In this document: positions 18,296-25,795 of the stretch, one piece after another
Layout of the letters: each line of letters opens with the position of its first letter
How positions within the stretch are numbered: position 1 is the first letter of the stretch
Assembly: GCA_005223125.1 (NCBI GenBank)
Contig: NJBH01000002.1
Span: forward strand, 124,001-188,000
Length of the DNA: 64,000 nt
Reading direction: 5' to 3'
Source of the DNA: Promethearchaeota archaeon Loki_b32
GTDB lineage: Archaea; Asgardarchaeota; Lokiarchaeia; Sigyniarchaeales; SOKP01
The notes under the pieces: model-generated
Database searches by the model: none
Told to the model about the DNA's origin: nothing
The model's input: only the letters and a program-made list of their open reading frames with translations
Made by a program: the position numbers and the translations under genes

Positions 18296-19010
18296 GAAAA
18301 TAAAGTTTGATTTTGGAATATTTAAATGCAGCGAAATTACATTGAATTCAATTCCGCTTATTAAAGGGAGATTCTCGCTAAATATCAATCCCAATTTTTC
18401 AAAAGAATTTAAGAGACCTTTCTGGTTTTATGATTTAACAAAAAGATTAAAAATTGATGAGGTTATTTCTTTGGGTGCATATTATCCCCAGAGGAATTTT
18501 AATAGTGATTTAGAAGGCACTCCTAATCTAAGATATCCTGCATTTTCAGATATTTTGTTCAATTCTAAGTCAGGACCATTGCATAGAGCTCGGAGCGATT
18601 ATATAATAGAGTCCAGAAAGCAGCAATTAAGAATAATTTCAAATTTTTATGCTAATTATTTGAAAAATGTAATTGGATCATTAAATTATAATGAAATAAT
18701 TCCTGTACCTGCTAAATTAGAGTATTCCTATAATTCAGTTGAAATAATTAGTATGGAATTTAGCAATCTTTTTAATATTCCAATGAATATAAGTAGGATA
18801 GCACGAATAGATGATTATACAAAGGAATACTCGATAATATGTGAAAATGATAATTTAAATCAGAGAAGAATATTATTAATAGATGATATTATTACTGATG
18901 GAGAAACTAAAGAGAAAATATTTTTCAGATTGAATGAAAAGGGTTGCAATAATATAGATATGATAACTCTCGCAAGAACGGATCACAATATCTATGAGTA
19001 TAATGAATAA
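18288..19010 (+). CDS. ComFC-like phosphoribosyltransferase (ShosT-like)
   Basis: 240 aa type I PRTase-fold protein. The PRPP-binding loop ILLIDDIITDGET lies at about residues 199-211, and the upstream IIPVPAKLEYSYNSVEIIS strand-loop matches ComFC/GntX-type enzymes. The cysteine zinc-finger of classical ComFC is absent. An N-terminal segment of about 90 residues is unassigned. The start (ATG 18288) overlaps the stop of the DprA-like gene by 8 bp, so the two are translationally coupled. By analogy with ShosT it could act on nucleotides or PRPP as a toxic effector. Confidence 0.82.
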   Translation: MTKKIKFDFGIFKCSEITLNSIPLIKGRFSLNINPNFSKEFKRPFWFYDLTKRLKIDEVISLGAYYPQRNFNSDLEGTPNLRYPAFSDILFNSKSGPLHRARSDYIIESRKQQLRIISNFYANYLKNVIGSLNYNEIIPVPAKLEYSYNSVEIISMEFSNLFNIPMNISRIARIDDYTKEYSIICENDNLNQRRILLIDDIITDGETKEKIFFRLNEKGCNNIDMITLARTDHNIYEYNE

Positions 19011-19372
19011 AAATCTTATTATATAGACTAATATTAGACTCTTAATTGAAGTTATCGAGCATTTAAATTATTTAAAGCTAAAAACCTTAGTATGCGAGTA
19101 TTTGATGCAAACTTTTAGCATAACTTATCATGAGACGTTAATAAGTATAAAGTTTAGATGTTTTCAGATTTATAATTAACCTTTAACGAAATTTCGAGTC
19201 ATATATCTGATATGAATATTTAAAGAATAATCATCGTTATATAACTAAATTTCAAATGATAATTTTTTAAGCTGATATTTTCATCGGATTGGAGTTAAAA
19301 TTCTTTTAAAAATGCATTATATTAAAGAATTAATAAATAAGATTAATATAATATTTGTTAAAATATTTCAAT
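19011..19372. other. Intergenic region, no recognised feature
   Basis: AT-rich stretch between the ShosTA-like pair and the membrane-protein/AlbA_2 pair. It has no ORF of note and no strong stem. It must hold the 3' end of one unit and the promoter of the next. Confidence 0.5.
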
Positions 19373-19873
19373 ATGATACTGCAAAGTTCATTTGATTGGA
19401 TTGACATTATTTCCAAAATTATTGGCTCATTTATTGCAACAATTTTTACGATAATAGCTTGGTTCATTCTTGAATTCCTTAAAAAAAGAAAAGAGGGAAA
19501 AAAACTTGAAGAAAAAATCCAAGAGCTTTATAAAATTTTTTTAAGTAAAAGGAAAGAAATTCATACAGCTAAGCAGTTAATTAATCTATTTATATACGGA
19601 ATAGGAATTGAAAATACATCTAAAATCTTCAAAATTTCGCCTATACCTATTAAGAATGGATATTTGTTCGAAGGAAGTCTATATGTTTTGAGTATTTCAT
19701 CAACCACATTATCTAATAAAATATATATACACAAAGGTCATGGGATTGGTGTACCAACATATGATTTTGATAGTCCTAACGAAAATGAAGACGTTTTTAA
19801 TGAGTTTATTGAAGATTTTGAAAGAAATTGTGAAGAAAGTAAAATTAAACTAAGTAAAAATAGAAGTAGCTAA
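19373..19873 (+). CDS. Single-pass membrane protein upstream of AlbA_2 gene
   Basis: 166 aa from ATG 19373; a TTG six codons earlier is also open but less likely. One N-terminal membrane helix (IIGSFIATIFTIIAWFIL, about residues 14-32) is followed by a basic stop-transfer stretch (LKKRKEGKK) and a cytosolic domain of about 130 residues with no motif I recognise. It lies 11 bp upstream of the Schlafen-type AlbA_2 gene, so the two probably work together, with a membrane-anchored component beside a nucleic-acid-binding one. Confidence 0.55.
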   Translation: MILQSSFDWIDIISKIIGSFIATIFTIIAWFILEFLKKRKEGKKLEEKIQELYKIFLSKRKEIHTAKQLINLFIYGIGIENTSKIFKISPIPIKNGYLFEGSLYVLSISSTTLSNKIYIHKGHGIGVPTYDFDSPNENEDVFNEFIEDFERNCEESKIKLSKNRSS

Positions 19874-19884
19874 TCTGTTTAACT

Positions 19885-20766
19885 ATGTTTAATAAAGAAC
19901 TCAAAGATATCACCGAAGAAGATATTTTAAAAATCGAAAAAGATCCAGTTAATTTTGAATCATTTGAAATTGAATATAAAAAACGATTTGATGGAGAAGC
20001 TGGAGAATTAAGAAGGGATGTTATTCAATTTGCTAATGGAAATGTTGTAGGACGTATAATATATGGAATATCAAATGATCCAATAAATGTTATTGGAATA
20101 GAGAAGAGTGAAATAGATATCTTGAAAAACATTTTAAATGATGTTCTTCCCAGAAAAATAGATCCAATCCTATCTCCATTTCCCCAGTATCAAGCTGTTC
20201 CTTTATCAAATGGAAAATATGTTTTTATAATAGAAATATTTCCAAAAAGCTATGGTGTTTATGGTATAAGAGTCCATGAAGATTTAACTAATAGGAATTA
20301 TAAGAGATATGAATTCTATAATCGAATGGATGGAAGTAAACATCAAATGAATATAGAAGAACTTGTTGAATTAATTGAAAGTAAAAGTAGAGGTAAGAAA
20401 AAACATTTAGAAGTTTCAATCCATGGGTTTTTTCTAATAGGCGGATTTGATGATGTTTTCATCTCAGTTAAAGCTGTAAATAAATCAGAAAGACCAATAG
20501 TTGTGACATCATACGGAATTTCTGTACTTGAGAAGGAAAAAGTTGTATATATCTCACCACTACATCCAGAATTAATGGTTTTAAATACAAAACTACCAAT
20601 AAAGTTAGAAGATGGTGAATCTTGTAATGCATATATTGATAGACCTTCTTTTGAAGAAATAATGAAAAAGGAAGGTTGGAGTTATCCAATACAAGTACAA
20701 GGTGTTTTTACCACTAATGATGGTAAGTATTTTTCAGAGGATATTATTTTAAAAGAAATTAAATAA
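19885..20766 (+). CDS. Schlafen-type AlbA_2 domain protein
   Basis: 293 aa. Residues about 20-150 form an AlbA_2 (Schlafen-core-like) domain: the FEIEYKKRFDGEAGELRRDV opening, the IQFANGNVVGRIIYGIS block and a VIGIEKSE continuation match the family's E-x-K, RDv-x-x-FAN and GxxxxGI pattern. The C-terminal half (about 170-293) is a beta-rich domain of unknown type. The usual helix-turn-helix and ATPase extensions of bacterial homologues are missing. AlbA_2 proteins bind nucleic acids, and several Schlafen relatives are nucleases or antiviral factors. It forms a two-gene unit with the membrane protein before it. Confidence 0.75.
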   Translation: MFNKELKDITEEDILKIEKDPVNFESFEIEYKKRFDGEAGELRRDVIQFANGNVVGRIIYGISNDPINVIGIEKSEIDILKNILNDVLPRKIDPILSPFPQYQAVPLSNGKYVFIIEIFPKSYGVYGIRVHEDLTNRNYKRYEFYNRMDGSKHQMNIEELVELIESKSRGKKKHLEVSIHGFFLIGGFDDVFISVKAVNKSERPIVVTSYGISVLEKEKVVYISPLHPELMVLNTKLPIKLEDGESCNAYIDRPSFEEIMKKEGWSYPIQVQGVFTTNDGKYFSEDIILKEIK

Positions 20767-21110
20767 TAATTAAGTTAATTGCTATTTTTAATGTATAAAA
20801 TTTATTGGATAATAGCTTGAGCAATCCCATCTTTAAAATTAAGTAGATCCGTTTGCCTCCATTTCTTTGAGTAAGATCTAATTTAGATCGTGCTGAGAAA
20901 TCTTACCTATTGGGTATAATTATCTGATTTCTTGAGAAATAATTTTCATAATTCTTTTCATGCAATCATTTAATTTTTATCTTACAGTTTTATTGAATAT
21001 TTATGAATAAAAGATATTTTAATTTCTTGAGTCCTGAATTATTAATGGAAGAATTAAAAAAACCAAGTTAGACATTAATCTTTTTCTCTTTTCTATGAAA
21101 TAAACTATAC
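20767..21110. other. Intergenic region with one perfect short palindrome
   Basis: No gene seen. GATCTAATTTAGATC (20875-20889) is a perfect 7-bp inverted repeat around a single T and could be an operator half-site pair. No other structure is evident. Confidence 0.3.
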
Positions 21111-21515
21111 TCAAAAGAGCAAGGATAAAGACAAGGAAATTACTGAAACAGCCAATGCACTTACGCTAATAATGAAATTAATTTTACTCTCTCTTAAATT
21201 TAGCATTAAACTTACATAGAGCTCTAAGTTCTTTTGTACTTGATCCTTATTATTCCAAACAGTTGTTCTCCCCTGTGAATCATCTGCATCATCCCCCGAC
21301 AGAATTGTCGATTTTTGCTGAATATTATCTATTAATTTTAAAATATCAATATATCCTTTCTTTAACTTTCTTCATTTTGAAGTATATCCTGATAATAAAC
21401 CTGTGATACTTCTAGAAATTTCTAAATAAGCGTCAGCTAAATTAGAGAGGTTTAATCCACTCATTTCTATATATTCTTTTAAAGTCTTTGAAGGTTGAAC
21501 AAGTTTTAAATCCAT
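21111..21515 (-). pseudogene. Small membrane-protein gene broken by one in-frame TGA
   Basis: Reading from ATG 21515, 134 codons are open except for a single TGA at 21374-21372 (codon 48), flanked by ...GLLSGYTSK and RKLKKGYIDILKL. Coding character continues through the stop and ends with a membrane helix (INFIISVSALAVSVISLS). The N-terminal half is helical (LKEYIEMSGLNLSNLADAYLE). One base (TGG to TGA) would explain the interruption. Programmed selenocysteine is unlikely because the residue sits in a basic linker and no SECIS-like hairpin was found. It is the downstream member of a three-gene minus-strand set. Confidence 0.5.
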
Positions 21516-21558
21516 ATTAGTCACTTAAGTTATTTTTGTAAAAAGTTTCAGGTATAAT

Positions 21559-21885
21559 TTAATTTTTATGGTTTCTCAATTTTTCTTCCGGAACTTTAAT
21601 TTCTTTCCCTGATAATGTGATAAGATATTCTATCTCACGATCATCACCAATAAAAACCATGAATCCCGCTTTAATAGCAACATCCATATCATCAGTTATA
21701 AATGTGGCATAATCATCTCCTACTCCATTATTATCATTTAATTTAATACCCCATTCCTTCCATTGCCGAAATTGTTTTGTTAATGACTCAAATGTGTCAA
21801 TAAAATCATCTATCGTAGCGGCATGAGAGGTAATCCACTTATTCCTCCATGTTGATATATATTTTTCCAACGTAATTTTCATCAC
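21559..21885 (-). CDS. Hypothetical small protein
   Basis: 108 aa, soluble, no recognised domain. It is rich in aromatic residues (ISTWRNKWITSHAA, FRQWKEWGIKL) and predicted mixed alpha/beta, with a GDDYATFITDDMD turn. GTG-ATG begin the frame after AAAGGTGA, so GTG 21885 or ATG 21882 may be used. It lies between two other small genes on the same strand, all of unknown role. Confidence 0.5.
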   Translation of the reverse strand: MMKITLEKYISTWRNKWITSHAATIDDFIDTFESLTKQFRQWKEWGIKLNDNNGVGDDYATFITDDMDVAIKAGFMVFIGDDREIEYLITLSGKEIKVPEEKLRNHKN

Positions 21886-21941
21886 CTTTAGGTTTTCATA
21901 AAATTTTCAATTTCGGACTTAAATTTTTCTTTTTCTTCCAT

Positions 21942-22304
21942 CTATTTCTTAATTTTTTCGATATTTGTATCATATTCTTCAGCTCGTATATCATCAGACA
22001 AATTATTCATATCTATGGAATCAGCTTCTACGATTTTTTCATTATACATCCCCGGAATGCGTTGATAAATCGCTCGTCTACTATACTTTTCTGCTTTTTC
22101 CACAATATCATTTGCTAAATCAAATAAACCATCTGCTATATATTCTTCACAGGGAATTACAACCCGTTCAAAGAGAAGTGTCGCTTGAACCCAGTTTGGA
22201 TCTTGGTATTCATTCATAGGGTCTTCTAAAAGCTCTCTTATCTGGATTTCGATATACTCCTGAATAAAAGCACAGGCATCATACATTCTATCTAATCCCG
22301 CCAT
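21942..22304 (-). CDS. Hypothetical small helical protein
   Basis: 120 aa, acidic and almost entirely helical (FIQEYIEIQIRELLEDPM, YIADGLFDLANDIVEKAEKY). No signal peptide or membrane segment. The helical repeat-like pattern with Tyr/Arg at the ends could be a TPR-like or bundle adaptor, but no family is recognised. It heads the minus-strand trio that ends with the broken membrane-protein gene and lies 130 bp from tRNA-Ala. Confidence 0.5.
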   Translation of the reverse strand: MAGLDRMYDACAFIQEYIEIQIRELLEDPMNEYQDPNWVQATLLFERVVIPCEEYIADGLFDLANDIVEKAEKYSRRAIYQRIPGMYNEKIVEADSIDMNNLSDDIRAEEYDTNIEKIKK

Positions 22305-22434
22305 AAATTATTATCATCTCATAATTTTTTCAAATGTTTCTATTATAACTTCAATCAAAAGTATATAAAGAAAAAACAAAATCCTCAAATAATAAAATTT
22401 AATTATTTGGGAGTGTTTTTTATTATATAATATT

Positions 22435-22506
22435 GGGCCTATGGATTAGTGGAAGATCGTTCGCTTGGCATGCGAAAGGCCGCGGGTTCAATTCCCGCTA
22501 GGTCCA
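22435..22506 (+). tRNA. tRNA-Ala (anticodon GGC)
   Basis: 72-nt cloverleaf. The acceptor stem is GGGCCTA/TAGGTCC with discriminator A, including a G3-U70 wobble pair, the classic alanine identity element. The anticodon arm is TTCGC-TTGGCAT-GCGAA (anticodon GGC) and the T arm is GCGGG-TTCAATT-CCCGC. No intron and no encoded CCA (TTT follows the discriminator). It stands alone between the small-gene trio and the homing endonuclease gene. Confidence 0.96.
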
Positions 22507-22724
22507 TTTCGGATTCTTATTATTGACAAATATACTCTAAATAAACCAATGAATCTTGTACATTGGTTAAAGTTTAAAAAAAAACCAATAATTTAATTAT
22601 CTAGTCTTAGGGTAAAAAGAAAAAAAGAGAAAAACTTAGAATTTCATCTTATCTTGTTCAATATCAAACATCCAACATTAAACTTCCATCATCAAACTTC
22701 CACCAATAAAAAAAAGGAAAAGAA

Positions 22725-23369
22725 TTAAAGATAATTTCTCTTCCTAGGTAGGCTGAATTGGTAATTATCCAGCATATCATTGAAAAGGTCTTTTCCAAAA
22801 CCCATTTCAAAGCATTCACCATGAATTTCCCTTCCTTCGATGGGACCTCCACTGGTTTTTTTGGCGATTTTATAGTTAAGAGCAAACAATTGTTGGATTT
22901 GTATAAGGAATTCCTTACTCCCACAAGTGATTCTTGAACTCCTAACTTTTCCATCACCGTCATAATAGCCAAGTAAAAATGCTAAATATAGCTCTCGACT
23001 ACTAAGTTTTGGTAATTGAATGGATTTGGATTTTGCTCGCCCAATTATAAACCCATGTTTTTCAAGGTTATTAGTAAATTGGGAATTGAGCAGTCTAATA
23101 CCGACTTTTGTATTGTATCGGTGTTTTTTGTATTTAGGATTGAATCCAATAGCATTAATGAATCGATCTATGAGGATCTCTTCTTTGATGCTAATCTCGA
23201 CTCCAAACCGAATACCATTTTTTTGCATAGACATCCATCCCTCTGCAAATAACCAACCAAGCCAATAAGCTTTTTCTTTGGTGTCAATAACCTTGAAATA
23301 ATCAAGATTAATGTTTGGGTGGAACTTGAAGATATGTTGATATTGTTTTTGAACATTCCCAGGACTCAT
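22725..23369 (-). CDS. LAGLIDADG homing endonuclease, free-standing
   Basis: 214 aa with two LAGLIDADG-type helices: YWLGWLFAEGW at about residues 35-45 and LAFLLGYYDGDGKV at about 125-138. The acidic residues (E43 and the D of DGDG) are in the expected places, so it is a single-chain double-motif enzyme. ATG 23369 is preferred because AGAGGTGA lies 4 nt upstream; the frame remains open for 62 further codons, but those codons read through a structured leader. No host exon or intein junction is apparent. It lies 218 bp from tRNA-Ala, and its leader motif occurs three times nearby. Confidence 0.85.
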   Translation of the reverse strand: MSPGNVQKQYQHIFKFHPNINLDYFKVIDTKEKAYWLGWLFAEGWMSMQKNGIRFGVEISIKEEILIDRFINAIGFNPKYKKHRYNTKVGIRLLNSQFTNNLEKHGFIIGRAKSKSIQLPKLSSRELYLAFLLGYYDGDGKVRSSRITCGSKEFLIQIQQLFALNYKIAKKTSGGPIEGREIHGECFEMGFGKDLFNDMLDNYQFSLPRKRNYL

Positions 23370-23493
23370 AATATCACCTCTTTTTTTTAATTTGTATTTA
23401 TAAACCAAGGGAAGAGCCCAACGCCAACCGTGTGAAATAATTGAAGTTAGGGTCTTCCCTTGCTTCAAAATACTTGAGGTGATATTTTGAAGC
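23370..23493 (-). promoter_or_regulatory. Structured leader of the homing endonuclease gene with an anti-Shine-Dalgarno loop
   Basis: Read on the minus strand, hairpin P1 (11 bp: 23493-23483 with 23472-23462) has a loop containing TCACCTC. This is the exact complement of the gene's SD, and the full match is 11 nt (23476-23486 with 23370-23380). A second stem of 10 bp pairs CAAGGGAAGA (23462-23453) with TCTTCCCTTG (23415-23406). P1 and the long SD-masking stem share bases and are alternatives. A control element that hides the ribosome binding site is inferred from these pairings. Confidence 0.45.
23453..23487 (+). repeat. Leader repeat, copy B (inverted relative to the endonuclease leader)
   Basis: TCTTCCCTTG at 23453-23462 and AGGTGATATTT at 23477-23487, 14 nt apart. 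The same two blocks occur in the endonuclease leader on the opposite strand (copy A, 23415 down to 23370) and again at 23871-23899 (copy C). Confidence 0.5.
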
Positions 23494-23837
23494 CACGTAG
23501 AAGATATTACTAAATTTTCTCTTTTTTCTTTTTTAAATCGAGACCTGATAAGCAAATTTTGTGTAGAATCTATTGTTCTACAACACTTTTCAGGGCTCGC
23601 TCGGAAATTATTATATTGAGGGCTATATATTTGAGAATTGATTTTAACCGATTTTACATGGTGAAAATCATCCTCAAACCGATTGGATATTTCAAAATCT
23701 GCTGAAAGCGTTATTTAAAAACCCTAATTGAATAGTTGTCTCAGATTAATTTTTTCCGAGTTGTAATAAAGTAGAAAGAGGAGTATAAAAACACCACAAA
23801 AACAGAAAATATTATTGTAATAATTTTAATTTAGAAA

Positions 23838-23867
23838 GTGCAGAGGAGGGATTTCCCCTCCGTGCAC
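23838..23867. repeat. GC-rich hairpin (11 of 13 pairs, 4-nt loop)
   Basis: GTGCAGAGGAGGG (23838-23850), loop ATTT, CCCCTCCGTGCAC (23855-23867). It is the most GC-rich stem in this AT-rich region and stands just before leader-repeat copy C. It could be a terminator stem or part of an unrecognised RNA. Confidence 0.45.
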
Positions 23868-23870
23868 AAT

Positions 23871-23899
23871 TCTTCCCTTGTTTATAGAAGGTGATATTT
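23871..23899 (+). repeat. Leader repeat, copy C (degenerate start of the endonuclease leader)
   Basis: TCTTCCCTTG (23871-23880), TTTATAGA, AGGTGATATTT (23889-23899), then ACGACTCCT. Copy A reads TCTTCCCTTGG-TTTATA...AGGTGATATT-ATGAGTCCT, so copy C looks like a decayed copy of the leader and first codons of the endonuclease gene on the other strand. Confidence 0.45.
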
Positions 23900-23963
23900 A
23901 CGACTCCTATAATATCATTATCAAATGAATATATTTAAACAAAAAAGTTTTTCGGGTCTAGTT

Positions 23964-25586
23964 TTATAAACCCAAAACGTCACACATCCTTTTAGCAGCG
24001 TCATTCTCAGCCAATTTTTTACTTTTTGCTTTTCCTATTATCGTATCATCACGATTTTTGAAAAATCCTTGAAAGTTATTTATATTTGTTCCTGGAACAA
24101 TGCTTAATTCTACTGTATAAGTGGGAGAATGATTTGGACCATCTCTATTTATCACTTTATAAATTGGCAATTTAAAATGGTTTTGTTGACAAAATTCGTG
24201 AAGTAATGATTTAGGATTTTTATCTCTATTATCTTTTTGAGCCAAATTTTTTATTAATTTTTCAAGACGAAAGAAATCCTCATCTCTATTTTGATTAGGA
24301 TTTTCAGTTTCAATTTTTAGAGTTTTAATATTTTCTTTTTTGACTTTAGGAAAAATCAAATCATTTTCTTCAAGTCTTTTTTCAATTTTAGGCGTTTTTT
24401 TTCTCAGCTTAACAAATTTGATTTTATCTTTAAGTTTTTTAAACCATAATGATTTATTCAATAAATTCTTCTTTGATTCAGCTTGATTAAAATCTCCATT
24501 TTCTTCACTTTCACTTTTCTGGAGTATTCTTTTATTATTAGCATTTATTTGGTCAAGGGTTAGCGAATGTCTTTTAATATATGGAATGTACAATAGAAAA
24601 GGTTTTTCAATCGAATTTACACGAATAATACAATAACCCATTTGTAGCATAGATAGGTATTCTTCATGTTCTTCATCAAGATTGAGTAGTTTACGCAATG
24701 TCTCTTTTTGCATATGGTTCTTAAAAGTAATTAACACTCCACAATTCGCTAAAATCTCTTCACTAACATCGGGACGTGTGGCAATAGTAATTAAGCATTC
24801 ACCAGTCCCTCTTAATAAAAGAGCAATATCTTCAATATAAGTCGAGATTTTAGTTTTGTCAGATAGTCCCCTGGGAGCAAAGTATTGAGCATCTTCAATA
24901 ATAGTCATATGTCTTATAGTTGTGTAGTCTTCCGAACCTTTAGATAAATTTTTATCCCATAAGTATTTTAAAATCATGTTTAAAAAGAATATAGCATCTT
25001 CTTTTTCTCCACCAAGGCGAATAATTGAGCTTAAATCAATAAGAATGTCTCTTTCAAATAATTTTTTTACATCTAATTTATTTTTTGTTTCAAAAATCGC
25101 CTTAATAGGACCAACAGAAAATCTTCTTATCCTATTTTTAACACTGATTATTGATTGGTCTAAAAATGGAATATTTCTTTTTTCTTTTTGAAGATATTCT
25201 TCGCATTTTTCGTAGAATCCTTCCCAACTCTGATATTCCTTGCTGCTACAAACTTCAGTTAAAATATCAACTAATACTTTTTGCATTTGAGGTGTAAATT
25301 CTGCGTGTGCTTCCAACATCTGGGCACTTTTAAAAATCGCAAATATTCTCTCTGCATGAACTTCGGGATTACTTCCTTCTGGATTAAAAATATTTATTGA
25401 AAAATTTTCTCCAGGTCTTATGATTAGTAGGTCATTGAGTTTCTCTTGTAAGAAATTGTATTCTCCTTTGAATTCTACAAGCATTATTGGTGTTTTATAA
25501 TGCTTTTTAAAATTCATTAAAAAGAATTGTAAAAAATTACTTTTTCCTGCTCCTGTTGAACCACATACAAACATATGTCGCTCCAA
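23964..25586 (-). CDS. HerA-like P-loop ATPase fused to a C-terminal dsRNA-binding domain
   Basis: 540 aa from TTG 25586. Walker A CGSTGAGKSNF is at residues 8-18 and Walker B MTIIEDAQYFAP near 230, followed by RGTGECLITIATRPD, as in HerA/VirB4-type (DUF87) motors. A basic linker (about 360-450) leads to a double-stranded RNA-binding domain over the last 80 residues (PIYKVINRDGPNHSPTYTVE, then GKAKSKKLAENDAAKRM). The coding frame continues at least 30 codons upstream (FYLSIHDLERHM is typical HerA sequence) to a TAA near 25690 with no ATG, GTG or TTG. So the 5' end is truncated or uses a rare start, and the usual N-terminal domain is missing. Function unknown; RNA-linked motor activity is inference. 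Confidence 0.75.
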   Translation of the reverse strand: MERHMFVCGSTGAGKSNFLQFFLMNFKKHYKTPIMLVEFKGEYNFLQEKLNDLLIIRPGENFSINIFNPEGSNPEVHAERIFAIFKSAQMLEAHAEFTPQMQKVLVDILTEVCSSKEYQSWEGFYEKCEEYLQKEKRNIPFLDQSIISVKNRIRRFSVGPIKAIFETKNKLDVKKLFERDILIDLSSIIRLGGEKEDAIFFLNMILKYLWDKNLSKGSEDYTTIRHMTIIEDAQYFAPRGLSDKTKISTYIEDIALLLRGTGECLITIATRPDVSEEILANCGVLITFKNHMQKETLRKLLNLDEEHEEYLSMLQMGYCIIRVNSIEKPFLLYIPYIKRHSLTLDQINANNKRILQKSESEENGDFNQAESKKNLLNKSLWFKKLKDKIKFVKLRKKTPKIEKRLEENDLIFPKVKKENIKTLKIETENPNQNRDEDFFRLEKLIKNLAQKDNRDKNPKSLLHEFCQQNHFKLPIYKVINRDGPNHSPTYTVELSIVPGTNINNFQGFFKNRDDTIIGKAKSKKLAENDAAKRMCDVLGL

Positions 25587-25795
25587 ATCATGAATTGATA
25601 AATAGAACGCATTTTTCTTTTTACCGTCTTTTACAATTTTCCCAAATTTTATATCTCCGTTTTTAGCTTCTGAAACTGCCTCTCTTAAAATTTATAAAAC
25701 GATAATTAGGATTAGCAAAAATCTTATATAGCTGTTTATCATTTAACTATTTAACATTTATACAGACAAAAATCAATAAAATTTATGAAAATAAG

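Noticed and set aside
17318-19010. Natural competence locus (DprA plus ComFC)
   Set aside because: No other competence genes are near, the PRTase lacks the ComFC zinc finger, and the overlapping pair with an N-terminal extension fits ShosTA better.
21372-21374. In-frame TGA as a selenocysteine codon
   Set aside because: It lies in a basic linker between two ordinary segments, no SECIS-like hairpin was found near it, and no selenoprotein family fits. A Trp-to-stop change is simpler.
22435-22506. tRNA-Ala as an integration site for the conflict island
   Set aside because: I could not find a second copy of the tRNA 3' end, nor an integrase gene, in the window.
23370-23555. 62-codon N-terminal extension of the homing endonuclease
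   Set aside because: The frame is open but passes through paired leader stems, while ATG 23369 has a well-placed AGAGGTGA.
22507-23963. Homing endonuclease as part of a tRNA or rRNA intron, or an intein
   Set aside because: No bulge-helix-bulge motif, interrupted exon or intein splice motif is visible, and the tRNA is intact and on the other strand. It appears free-standing.
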